DNA of 64,000 bases from Meghimatium bilineatum. Lineage: Eukaryota > Mollusca > Gastropoda > Stylommatophora > Philomycidae. The stretch covers positions 45,762,094 through 45,826,093 of the forward strand of contig CM067306.1 in the NCBI GenBank assembly GCA_034231615.1. Direction: 5' to 3'. Shown in pieces: positions 24,563 to 36,875 of the stretch. The position numbers and the translations under genes are program-made. The notes beneath the pieces are model-generated. The model worked only from the letters and a program-made list of their open reading frames with translations. It was not told the origin of the DNA and searched no databases. How positions within the stretch are numbered: the first letter of the stretch is position 1; the number at the start of each line of letters is the position of its first letter.

Positions 24563-25724
24563 GTGTATTGCAGTTTAGTACGTCAGAACTCGTTGTATTC
24601 TGGCATATTACTCACAAATTCATTGTACTGAAGCTTACTACACTAGAGTTGAGTATATTCTGGCCCATTACACATGATTTCGTTGTATTGCAGCTTCATA
24701 CGTCAGAACACTTGCGTATTACACACGAATTGGGTGTACTGCAGTTTAGTACGCCAAAACTTGTTGTATTCTGGAATATTACTCACAAATTCATTGTACT
24801 GAAGCTTACTACACTAGAATTGAGTGTATTCTGGCCTATTACACTTGATTTCGTTGTAGTGCAGCTTAAAACGTCAGAATACTTGCGTATTACGCACGAA
24901 TTGGGTGTATTGCAGTTTAAGTACACCAAAACTCGTTGCATTCTGGCAGATTACTCACTAATTTGTGTACTGAAGCTTACTACACCACAACTCAGTGTTT
25001 GCTTGTCACAAATATGGTATGTTGTAGCTTACTTCGTTAGAACTGGCGTTACACGCGAATTGAGTGTATTGCAGTTTAGTACGTCAGAACTCGTTGTATT
25101 CTGGCATATTACTCACAAATTCATTGTACTGAAGCTTACTACACTAGAATTGAATGTATTCTGGTCAATTACACATGATTTCGTTGTATTGCCTCTTAAT
25201 ACTTCAGAACACTGGCGTATTAAACACGAATTGGGAGTATTGCAGTTTAGTACGTATGAACTCGTTGTATTCTGGCATATTAATCACATATTCATTGCAC
25301 TGAAGCTTACTACACTAGAATTGAGTGTATACTGGCCTATTGCGCATGATTTCGTTGTATTGCAGCTTAATACGTCAGAAAACTGGCGCATCACATACGA
25401 ATTGGGTGTATTCCAGTTTAGTACGCCTAAACTCGTTGTATTCTGGCATATTACTCACAAATTCATTGTAAAGCTTACTACACTAGAATTGAGTATATTC
25501 TGGCCCATTATACATGATTTCGTTGTATTGCATCTTCATACGTCAGAACACTGGAGTATACACAAATTGGGAGTATTGCAGTTTACTACACCAACTCGTT
25601 GTATTGTGGCATATTACTCACTAATGTGGTGTACTGAAGATTACTACACCACAACACAGTTTGCTTGTCACAAATATGTATGTTGTAGCTTACTTCGTTA
25701 GAACTGGCGTTACACACGAATTGA
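24563..25724 (+). repeat. Module LLSLLLS, 1,162 bp (copy 2)
   Basis: Counterpart of 14,268-15,429; one noted difference is GGGAGTATT near 25,236 versus GGGTGTATT near 14,941. Confidence 0.92.
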
Positions 25725-26393
25725 GTGTATTGCAGTTTAGTACGTCAGAACTTAGTTGTATTCTGGCATATTACTCACAAATTCATTGTACTGAAGCTTA
25801 CTACACGAGAATTGAGTATATTCTGGCCCATTACACATGATTTCGTTGTATTGCAGCTTCATACGTCAGAACACTGGCGTACACACACGAATGGGGTGTT
25901 CTGCAGTTTAGTACACCAAAACTCGTTGTATTCTGGTATATTAATCACAAATTCAATGTACTGAAGCTTACTATACTAGAATTGAGTGTATACTGGCATA
26001 TTGCACATGACTTCGTTGTATTGCAGCTTAATACGTCAGAACACTGGCGTATTACACACGAATTGGCTGTATTGCAGTGTAGTACGCCAAAACTCGTTGT
26101 ATTCTGGAATATTACTCACACATTCATTGTAGTGAAGCTTACTAGACTAGAATTGAGTGTATACTGGCCCATTACACATTATTTCGTTGTATTGCAGCTT
26201 AATACTTCAGAACACTGGCGTATTAAACACGAATTGGGAGTATTGCAGTTTACTACACCAACTCGTTGTATTGTGGCATATTACTCACTAATGTATGGTG
26301 TACTGAAGATTACTACACCACAACACAGTTTGCTTGTCACAAATATGTATGTTGTAGCTTACTTCGTTAGAACTGGCGTTACACACGAATTGA
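25725..26393 (+). repeat. Module LLLS, 669 bp (copy 2)
   Basis: Counterpart of 15,430-16,098. Confidence 0.92.
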
Positions 26394-27897
26394 GTGTATT
26401 GCAGTTTAGTACGTCAGAACTCGTTGTATTCTGGCATATTACTCACAAATTCATGTACTGAAGCTTACTACACTAGAATTGAGTATATTCTGGTCCATTA
26501 CACATGATTTCGTTGTATTGCAGCTTCATACGTCATAACACTGGCGTATACACACGAATTGGGTGTTCTGCAGTTTAGTACACCAAAACTCGTTGTATTC
26601 TGGCATATTAATCACAAATTCAATGTACTGAAGCTTACTATACTAGAATTGAGTGTATACTGGCCTATTGAACATGATTTCGTTGTATTGCAGCTTAATA
26701 CATCAGAACACTGGCGTATTACACAAGAATTGGGTGTATTGCAGTGTAGTACGCCAAAACTCGTTGTATTCTGGAATATTACTCACACATTCATTGTAGT
26801 GAAGCTTACTACACTAGAATTGAGTGTATGCTGGCCTATTGCACATGATTTCGTTGTATTGCAGCTTAATACTTCAGAACACTGTCGTATACACAAGAAT
26901 TGGGTGTATTGCAGTTTAGTACGCCAAAACTTGTTGTATTCTGGAATATTACTCACAAATTCATTGCACTGAAGCTTACTACACTATAATTGAGTGTATA
27001 GAGTCCTATTGCACATGATTTCTTTGTATTGCAGCTTAATACGTCAGATCACTGGCGTATCACACAGGAATTTGGTGTATTCCAGTTTAGTACGGCAAAC
27101 CTCGTTGTATTCTGGCATATTACTCACAAATTCATTGTACTGAAGCTTACTACACTAGAATTGAGTATATTCTGGCCCATTACACATGATTTCGTTGTAT
27201 TGCAGCAATACTTCAGAGCACTGGCGTATTAAACACGAATTGGGAGTATTGCAGTTTAGTACGCCAAAACTCGTTGTATTCTAGGATATTACTAACAAAT
27301 TGGGTGCACTGAAACTTACTACACCACAATTCAGTGTTAGCTGATCACAAATATGGTATCTTGTAGTTTACTTCGTCAGAACTGGCGTTACACACGAATT
27401 GGGTGTATTGCAGTTTAGTACGTATGAACTCGTTGTATTCTGGCATATTACTCACAAATTCATTGTACTGAAGCTTACTAGACTAGAATTGAGTATATTC
27501 TGGCCCATTACACATGATTTCGTTGTATTGCAGCTTAATACTTCAGAAACTGGTGTATTAAACACGAATTGGGAGTATTGCAGTTTAGTACGCCAAAACT
27601 CGTTGTATTCTGGCATATTAATCACAAATTCATTGTACTGAAGCTTACTACACTAGAATTGAGTGTATACTGGCCTATTGCACATGATTTCGTTGTATTG
27701 CAGCTTAATACTTCAGAACACTGGCGTATTAAACACGAATTGGGAGTATTGCAGTTTACTACACCAACTCGTTGTATTGTGGCATATTACTCATTAATGT
27801 GGTGTACTGAAGATTACTACACCACAACACAGTTTGCTTGTCACAAATATGTATGTTGTAGCTTACTTCGTTAGAACTGGCGTTACACACGAATTGA
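26394..27897 (+). repeat. Module LLLLLSLLS, 1,504 bp (copy 2)
   Basis: Counterpart of 16,099-17,602. Confidence 0.92.
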
Positions 27898-28566
27898 GTG
27901 TATTGCAGTTTAGTACGTCAGAACTTAGTTGTATTCTGGCATATTACTCACAAATTCATTGTACTGAAGCTTACTACACGAGAATTGAGTATATTCTGGC
28001 CCATTACACATGATTTCGTTGTATTGCAGCTTCATACGTCAGAACACTGGCGTACACACACGAATTGGGTGTTCTGCAGTTTAGTACACCAAACCTCGTT
28101 GTATTCTGGTATATTAATCACAAATTCAATGTACTGAAGCTTACTATACTAGAATTGAGTGTATACTGGCATATTGCACATGACTTCATTGTATTGCAGC
28201 TTAATACGTCAGAACACTGGCGTATTACACAAGAATTGGCTGTATTGCAGTGTAGTACGCCAAAACTCGTTGTATTCTGGAATATTACTCACACATTCAT
28301 TGTAGTGAAGCTTACTAGACTAGAATTGAGTGTATACTGGCCCATTACACATTATTTCGTTGTATTGCAGCTTAATACTTCAGAACACTGGCGTATTAAA
28401 CACGAATTGGGAGTATTGCAGTTTACTACACCAACTCGTTGTATTGTGGCATATTACTCACTAATGTATGGTGTACTGAAGATTACTACACCACAACACA
28501 GTTTGCTTGTCACAAATATGTATGTTGTAGCTTACTTCGTTAGAACTGGCGTTACACACGAATTGA
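27898..28566 (+). repeat. Module LLLS, 669 bp (copy 2)
   Basis: Counterpart of 17,603-18,271. From about 27,930 onward this sequence is also the start of the ~20-kb-spaced duplication (about 42.92 and 47.51 kb). Confidence 0.92.
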
Positions 28567-29721
28567 GTGTATTGCAGTTTAGTACGTCAGAACTCGTTGT
28601 ATTCTGGAATATTACTCACACATTCATTGTAGTGAAGCTTACTACACTAGAATTGAGTGTATACTGGCCTATTGCACATGATTTCGTTGTATTGCAGCTT
28701 AATACTTCAGAACACTGTCGTATACACAAGAATTGGGTGTATTGCAGTTTAGTACGCCAAAACTTGTTGTATTCTGGAATATTACTCACAAATTCATTGC
28801 ACTGAAGCTTACTACACTATAATTGAGTGTATAGAGTCCTATTGCACATGATTTCTTTGTATTGCAGCTTAATACGTCAGATCACTGGCGTATCACACAG
28901 GAATTTGGTGTATTCCAGTTTAGTACGGCAAACCTCGTTGTATTCTGGCATATTACTCACTAATTTGGTGTACTGAAGCTTACTACACCATAACTCAGTG
29001 TTTGCTTGTCACAAATATGGTATGTTGTAGCTTACGTCGTTAGAACTGGCGTTACACACGAATTGAGTGTATTGCAGTTTAGTATGTCAGAACTCGTTGT
29101 ATTCTGGCATATTACTCACAAATTCATTGTACTGAAGCTTACTACACTAGAATTGAATGTATTCTGGTCAATTACACATGATTTCGTTGTATTGCAGCTT
29201 AATACTTCAGAGCACTGGCGTATTAAACACGAATTGGGAGTATTGCAGTTTAGTACGCCAAAACTCGTTGTATTCTAGGATATTACTAACAAATTGGGTG
29301 CACTGAAACTTACTACACCACAATTCAGTGTTAGCTGATCACAAATATGGTATCTTGTAGTTTACTTCGTCAGAACTGGCGTTACACACGAATTGGGTGT
29401 ATTGCAGTTTAGTACGTATGAACTCGTTGTATTCTGGCATATTACTCACAAATTCATTGTACTGAAGCTTACTAGACTAGAATTGAGTGTATACTGGCCC
29501 ATTACACATGATTTCGATGTATTGCAGCTTAATACTTCAGAACACTGGCGTATTAAACACGAATTGGGAGTATTGCAGTTTACTACACCAACTCGTTGTA
29601 TTGTGGCATATTACTCACTAATGTGGTGTACTAAAGATTACTACACCACAACACAGTTTGCTTGTCACAAATATGTATGTTGTAGCTTACTTCGTTAGAA
29701 CTGGCGTTACACACGAATTGA
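28567..29721 (+). repeat. Module LLSLSLS, 1,155 bp
   Basis: As 18,272-19,423 but the Sc is 154 bp (CTACACCAACTCG), which explains the extra 3 bp and marks where the third super-unit copy starts to differ. Confidence 0.9.
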
Positions 29722-29868
29722 GTGTATTGCAGTTTAGTACGTCAGAACTCGTTGTATTCTGGCATATTACTCACAAATTCATTGTACTGAAGCTTACTAC
29801 ACTAGAATTGAGTATATTCTGGCCCATTACACATGATTTCGTTGTATTGCAGCTTCATACGTCAGAAC
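28908..29868 (+). repeat. 10,295-bp super-unit, truncated copy 3
   Basis: The 10,295-bp periodicity continues without gaps to 29,587. There the Sc monomer has CTACACCAACTCG rather than CTACAACTCG (3-bp difference), and similarity then continues at an offset of 10,298 to about 29,868. Beyond that point (CACTTGCGTA versus CACTGGCTTA) the sequence passes into the Sd-containing 5-mer zone. Confidence 0.85.
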
Positions 29869-30223
29869 ACTTGCGTATTACACACGAATTGGGTGTACTG
29901 CAGTTTAGTACGCCAAAACTTGTTGTATTCTGGAATATTACTCACAAATTCATTGTACTGAAGCTTACTACACTAGAATTGAGTGTATTCTGGCCTATTA
30001 CACTTGATTTCGTTGTAGTGCAGCTTAAAACGTCAGAACACTTGCGTATTACACACGAATTGGGTGTATTGCAGTTTAAGTACACCAAAACTCGTTGCAT
30101 TCTGGCAGATTACTCACTAATTTGGTGTACTGAAGCTTACTACACCACAACTCAGTGTTTGCTTGTCACAAATATCGTATGTTGTAGCTTACTTCGTTAG
30201 AACTGGCGTTACACACGAATTGA

Positions 30224-31064
30224 GTGTATTGCAGTTTAGTACGTCAGAACTCGTTGTATTCTGGCATATTACTCACAAATTCATTGTACTGAAGCTTACT
30301 ACACTAGAATTGAATGTATTCTGGTCAATTACACATGATTTCGTTGTATTGCAGAATACTTCAGAACACTGGTGTATTAAACACGCATTGGGAGTAGTGC
30401 AGTTTAGTACGCCAGAACTCGTTGTATTCTGGCATATTAATCACAAATTCATTGCACTGAAGCTTACTACACTAGAATTGAGTGTATAGAGGCCTATTGC
30501 ACATGATTTCTTTGTATTGCAGCTTAATACGTCAGAACACTGGCGTATCACATAGGAATTTGGTGTATTCCAGTTTAGTACGGCAAACCTCGTTGTATTC
30601 TGGCATATTACTCACAAATTCATTGTACTGAAGCTTACTACACTAGAATTGAGTATATTCTGGCCCATTACACATGATTTCGTTGTATTGCAGCTTCATA
30701 CGTCAGAACACTTGCGTATTACACACGAATTGGGTGTACTGCACTTTAGTACGCCAAAACTTGTTGTATTCTGGAATATTACTCACAAATTCATTGTACT
30801 GAAGCTTACTACACTAGAATTGAGTGTATTCTGGCCTATTACACTTGATTTCGTTGTAGTGCAGCTTAAAACGTCAGAACACTTGCGTATTACACACGAA
30901 TTGGGTGTATTGCAGTTTAAGTACACCAAAACTCGTTGCATTCTGGCAGATTACTCACTAATTTGGTGTACTGAAGCTTACTACACCACAACTCAGTGTT
31001 TGCTTGTCACAAATATCGTATGTTGTAGCTTACTTCGTTAGAACTGGCGTTACACACGAATTGA
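30224..31064 (+). repeat. 5-mer HOR LLLLSd, 841 bp
   Basis: Lengths 168+171+171+171+160. The first L has a 48-bp E (TTGCAGAATACTTC, CACGCATTGG). The start of a second unit follows at 31,065. Equivalent units lie at 49,804-50,644 and 51,311-52,151. Confidence 0.92.
30905..31064 (+). repeat. Exemplar short monomer Sd (160 bp)
   Basis: A part is 31 bp owing to an extra A (TTTAAGTACACC), B contains TTGCATTCTGGCAGATTACT, C keeps HindIII, and the tail is 69 bp with AAATATCGTATG. Older-looking copies at 6,811-6,970 and 14,610-14,768 have AAATATGGTATG instead. Sd closes the 841-bp 5-mer unit and is concentrated at 29.7-32.3 kb and 49.6-53.4 kb. Confidence 0.88.
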
Positions 31065-31730
31065 GTGTATTGCAGTTTAGTACGTCAGAACTCGTTGTAT
31101 TCTGGCATATTACTCACAAATTCATTGTACTGAAGCTTACTACACTAGAATTGAATGTATTCTGGTCAATTACACATGATTTCGTTGTATTGCAGAATAC
31201 TTCAGAACACTGGTGTATTAAACACGCATTGGGAGTAGTGCAGTTTAGTACGCCAGAACTCGTTGTATTCTGGCATATTAATCACAAATTCATTGCACTG
31301 AAGCTTACTACACTAGAATTGAGTGTATAGAGGCCTATTGCACATGATTTCTTTGTATTGCAGCTTAATACGTCAGAACACTGGCGTATCACATAGGAAT
31401 TTGGTGTATTCCAGTTTAGTACGGCAAACCTCGTTGTATTCTGGCATATTACTCACAAATTCATTGTACTGAAGCTTACTACACTAGAATTGAGTATATT
31501 CTGGCCCATTACACATGATTTCGTTGTATTGCAGCTTAATACGTCAGAACACTGGCGTATTACACACGAATTGGGTGTATTGCAGTTTAGTACACCAAAA
31601 CTCGTTGTATTCTGGCATATTACTCACTAATTTAGTGTACTGAAGCTTACTACACCACAACACAGTTTGCTTGTCACAAATATGTATGTTGTAGCTTACT
31701 TCGTTAGAACTGGCGTTACACACGAATTGA

Positions 31731-33229
31731 GTGTATTGCAGTTTAGTACGTCAGAACTCGTTGTATTCTGGCATATTACTTACAAATTCATTGTACTGAA
31801 GCTTACTACACTAGAATTGAGTATATTCTGGCCCATTACACATGATTTCGTTGTATTGCAGCTTCATACGTCAGAACACTTGCGTATTACACACGAATTG
31901 GGTGTACTGCAGTTTAGTACGCCAAAACTTGTTGTATTCTGGAATATTACTCACAAATTCATTGTACTGAAGCTTACTACACTAGAATTGAGTGTATTCT
32001 GGCCTATTACACTTGATTTCGTTGTAGTGCAGCTTAAAACGTCAGAACACTTGCGTATTACACACGAATTGGGTGTATTGCAGTTTAAGTACACCAAAAC
32101 TCGTTGCATTCTGGCAGATTACTCACTAATTTGGTGTACTGAAGCTTACTACACCACAACTCAGTGTTTGCTTGTCACAAATATCGTATGTTGTAGCTTA
32201 CTTCGTTAGAACTGGCGTTACACACGAATTGAGTGTATTGCAGTTTAGTACGTCAGAACTCGTTGTATTCTGGCATATTACTCACAAATTCATTGTACTG
32301 AAGCTTACTACACTAGAATTGAATGTATTCTGGTCAATTACACATGATTTCGTTGTATTGCAGCTTAATACTTCAGAACACTGGTGTATTAAACACGAAT
32401 TGGGAGTAGTGCAGTTTAGTACGCCAAAACTCGTTGTATTCTGGCATATTAATCACAAATTCATTGCACTGAAGCTTACTACACTAGAATTGAGTGTATA
32501 GAGGCCTATTGCACATGATTTCTTTGTATTGCAGCTTAATACGTCAGAACACTGGCGTATCACATAGGAATTTGGTGTATTCCAGTTTAGTACGGCAAAC
32601 CTCGTTGTATTCTGGCATATTACTCACAAATTCATTGTACTGAAGCTTACTACACTAGAATTGAGTATATTCTGGCCCATTACACATGATTTCGTTGTAT
32701 TGCAGCTTAATACGTCAGAACACTGGCGTATTACACACGAATTGGGTGTATTGCAGTTTAGTACACCAAAACTCGTTGTATTCTGGCATATTAGTCACTA
32801 ATTTGGTGTACTGAAGCTTACTACACCATAACTCAGTGTTTGCTTGTCACAAATATGGTATGTTGTAGCTTACGTCGTTAGAACTGGCGTTACACACGAA
32901 TTGAGTGTATTGCAGTTTAGTATGTCAGAACTCGTTGTATTCTGGCATATTACTCACAAATTCATTGTACTGAAGCTTACTAGACTAGAATTGAGTGTAT
33001 ACTGGCCCATTACACATGATTTCGATGTATTGCAGCTTAATACTTCAGAACACTGGCGTATTAAACACGAATTGGGAGTATTACAGTTTACTAAACCAAC
33101 TCGTTGTATTGTGGCATATTACTCACTAATGTGGTGTACTAAAGATTACTACACCACAACACAGTTTGCTTGTCACAAATATGTATGTTGTAGCTTACTT
33201 CGTTAGAACTGGCGTTACACACGAATTGA
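31731..33229 (+). repeat. Module LLSLLLSLS, 1,499 bp
   Basis: Lengths 171+171+160+171+171+171+159+171+154, with Sd, Sb and Sc in that order. First module in the window where Sc carries CTAAACCAACTCG, the right-half marker. Confidence 0.9.
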
Positions 33230-34726
33230 GTGTATTGCAGTTTAGTACGTCAGAACTCGTTGTATTCTGGCATATTACTCACAAATTCATTGTACTGAAG
33301 CTTACTACACTAGAATTGAGTATATTCTGGCCCATTACACATGATTTCGTTGTATTGCAGCTTAATACGTCAGAACACTGGCGTATTACACACGAATTGG
33401 GTGTATTGCAGTTTAGTACACCAAAACTCGTTGTATTCTGGCATATTACTCACTAATTTGGTGTACTGAAGCTTACTACACCATAACTCAGTGTTTGCTT
33501 GTCACAAATATGGTATGTTGTAGCTTACGTCGTTAGAACTGGCGTTACACACGAATTGAGTGTATTGCAGTTTAGTATGTCAGAACTCGTTGTATTCTGG
33601 CATATTCCTCACAAATTCATTGTACTGAAGCTTACTAGACTAGAATTGAGTGTATACTGGCCCATTACACATGATTTCGTTGTATTGCAGCTTCATACGT
33701 CAGAACACTTGCGTATTACACACGAATTGGGTGTACTGCAGTTTAGTACGCCAAAACTTGTTGTATTCTGGAATATTTCTCACAAATTCATTGTACTGAA
33801 GCTTACTACACTAGAATTGAATGTATTCTGGTCAATTACACATGATTTCGTTGTATTGCAGCTTAATACTTCAGAACACGTGTATTAAACACGAATTGGG
33901 AGTAGTGCAGTTTAGTACGCCAAAACTCGTTGTATTCTGGCATATTAATCACAAATTCATTGCACTGAAGCTTACTACACTAGAATTGAGTGTATAGAGT
34001 CCTATTGCACATGATTTCTTTGTATTGCAGCTTAATACGTCAGAACACTGGCGTATCACATAGGAATTTGGTGTATTCCAGTTTAGTACGGCAAACCTCG
34101 TTGTATTCTGGCATATTACTCACAAATTCATTGTACTGAAGCTTACTACACTAGAATTGAGTATATTCTGGCCCATTACACATGATTTCGTTGTATTGCA
34201 GCTTAATACTTCAGAACACTGGCGTATTAAACACGAAGTAGGAGTATTGTAGTTTGGTACGCCAAAACTCGTTGTTATTCTAGGATATTACTAACAAATT
34301 GGGTGAACTGAAACTTACTACACCACAATTCAGTGTTAGCTGATCACAAATATGGTATATTGTAGTTTACTTCGTCAGAACTGGCGTTACACACGAATTG
34401 GGTGTATTGCAGTTTAGTACGTATGAACTCGTTGTATTCTGGCATATTACTCACAAATTCATTGTACTGAAGCTTACTAGACTAGAATTGAGTGTATACT
34501 GGCCCATTACACATTATTTCGTTGTATTGCAGCTTAATACTTCAGAACACTGGCGTATTAAACACGAATTGGGAGTATTGCAGTTTACTACACCAACTCG
34601 TTGTATTGTGGCATATTACTCACTAATGTGGTGTACTGAAGATTACTACACCACAACACAGTTTGCTTGTCACAAATATGTATGTTGTAGCTTACTTCGT
34701 TAGAACTGGCGTTACACACGAATTGA
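33230..34726 (+). repeat. Module LSLLLLSLS, 1,497 bp
   Basis: Lengths 171+159+171+169+171+171+160+171+154 with Sb, Sa, Sc. It is a rotated arrangement of the 9-mer: the Sb-L pair comes before the LLL run. Sa is 160 bp owing to an inserted T (CGTTGTTATTC). Confidence 0.9.
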
Positions 34727-35381
34727 GTGTATTGCAGTTTAGTACGTCAGAACTCGTTGTATTCTGGCATATTACTCACAAATTCATTGTACTGAAGCTT
34801 ACTACACTAGAATTGAGTATATTCTGGCCCATTACACATGATTTCGTTGTATTGCAGCTTAATACGTCAGAACACTGGCGTATTACACACGAATTGGGTG
34901 TATTGCAGTTTAGTACACCAAAACTCGTTGTATTCTGGCATATTACTCACTAATTTGGTGTACTGAAGCTTACTACACCATAACTCAGTGTTTGCTTGTC
35001 ACAAATATGGTATGTTGTAGCTTACGTCGTTAGAACTGGCGTTACACACGAATTGAGTGTATTGCAGTTTAGTATGTCAGAACTCGTTGTATTCTGGCAT
35101 ATTACTCACAAATTCATTGTACTGAAGCTTACTAGACTAGAATTGAGTGTATACTGGCCCATTACACATGATTTCGTTGTATTGCAGCTTAATACTTCAG
35201 AACACTGGCGTATTAAACACGAATTGGGAGTATTGCAGTTTACTAAACCAACTCGTTGTATTGTGGCATATTACTCACTAATGTGGTGTACTAAAGATTA
35301 CTACACCACAACACAGTTTGCTTGTCACAAATATGTATGTTGTAGCTTACTTCGTTAGAACTGGCGTTACACACGAATTGA
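34727..35381 (+). repeat. 4-mer HOR LSLS, 655 bp
   Basis: 171+159+171+154 (L, Sb, L, Sc). Same composition as the second part of the 9-mer. Confidence 0.92.
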
Positions 35382-36875
35382 GTGTATTGCAGTTTAGTAC
35401 GTCAGAACTCGTTGTATTCTGGCATATTACTCACAAATTCGTTGTACTGAAGCTTACTACACTAGAGTTGAGTATGTTCTGGCCCATTACACATGATTTC
35501 GTTGTATTGCAGCTTCATACGTCAGAACACTTGGGTATTACACACGAATTGGGTGTACTGCAGTTTAGTACGCCAAAACTTGTTGTATTCTGGAATATTA
35601 CTCACAAATTCATTGTACTGAAGCTTACTACACTAGAATTGAATGTATTCTGGTCAATTACACATGATTTCGTTGTATTGCAGCTTAATACTTCAGAACA
35701 CGTGTATTAAACACGAATTGGGAGTAGTGCAGTTTAGTACGCCAAAACTCGTTGTATTCTGGCATATTAATCACAAATTCATTGCACTGAAGCTTACTAC
35801 ACTAGAATTGAGTGTATAGAGTCCTATTGCACATGATTTCTTTGTATTGCAGCTTAATACGTCAGAACACTGGCGTATCACATAGGAATTTGGTGTATTC
35901 CAGTTAATACGGCAAACCTCGTTGTATTCTGGCATATTACTCACAAATTCATTGTACTGAAGCTTACTACACTAGAATTGAGTATATTCTGGCCCATTAC
36001 ACATGATTTCGTTGTATTGCAGCTTAATACTTCAGAACACTGGCGTATTAAACACGAAGTAGGAGTATTGCAGTTTAGTACTCCAAACTCGTTGTATTCT
36101 AGGATATTACTAACAAATTGGGTGCACTGAAACTTACTACACCACAATTCAGTGTTAGCTGATCACAAATATGGTATCTTGTAGTTTACTTCGTCAGAAC
36201 TGGCGTTACACACGAATTGGGTGTATTGCAGTTTAGTACGTATGAACTCGTTGTATTCTGGCATATTACTCACAAATTCATTGTACTGAAGCTTACTACA
36301 CTAGAATTGAATGTATACTGGCCTATTGCACATGATTTCGTTGTATTGCAGCTTAATACTTCAGAACACTGGCGTATTAAACACGAAGTAGGAGTATTGC
36401 AGTTTGGTACGCCAAAACTCGTTGTATTCTGGCATATTACTCACTAATTTGGTGTACTGAAGCTTACTACACCATAACTCAGTGTTTGCTTGTCACAAAT
36501 ATGGTATGTTGTAGCTTACGTCGTTAGATCTGACGTTACACACGAATTGAGTGTATTGCAGTTTAGTATGTCAGAACTCGTTGTATTCTGGCATATTACT
36601 CACAAATTCATTGTACTGAAGCTTACTAGACTAGAATTGCGTGTATACTGGCCCATTACACATGATTTCGTTGTATTGCAGCTTAATACTTCAGAACACT
36701 GGCGTATTAAACACGAATTGGGAGTATTGCAGTTTACTAAACCAACTCGTTGTATTGTGGCATATTACTCACTAATGTGGTGTACTAAAGATTACTACAC
36801 CACAACACAGTTTGCTTGTCACAAATATGTATGTTGTAGCTTACTTCGTTAGAACTGGCGTTACACACGAATTGA
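35382..36875 (+). repeat. 9-mer HOR LLLLSLSLS, right type, 1,494 bp
   Basis: As the 1,495-bp reference but the fourth L lost one base in A (CCAGTTAATACGG). Confidence 0.92.

Larger units (their letters stand above)
18613..28907 (+). repeat. 10,295-bp super-unit, copy 2
   Basis: By eye it differs from copy 1 by about ten substitutions and no indel. Examples: g9282 versus t19577; TTTACTTG near 10,559 versus TTTGCTTG near 20,854; ACTGAGGTT near 12,093 versus ACTGGCGTT near 22,388; AGAATTGAG near 13,211 versus AGATTTGAG near 23,506; CAAGAATTGGC near 15,769 versus CACGAATTGGC near 26,064. Divergence of about 0.1% implies a recent duplication, gene conversion, or an assembly error. Confidence 0.93.
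29722..31730 (+). repeat. Module of 12 monomers with Sd, 2,009 bp
   Basis: L171 L171 Sd160 (29,722-30,223), then the 841-bp 5-mer (30,224-31,064), then L168 L171 L171 Sc156 (31,065-31,730). Confidence 0.9.

Noticed and set aside
30224-31064. Sd tail (AAATATCGTATG, 69 bp) as a small RNA gene or insertion
   Set aside because: It aligns with the tails of Sa, Sb and Sc and is explained as a monomer subtype. No promoter or terminator element is visible.
35941-36147. Recurrent 68-codon minus-strand frames
   Set aside because: They are reverse-strand shadows of the fourth L plus Sa and recur with the 1,495-bp period. Nothing supports them as genes.
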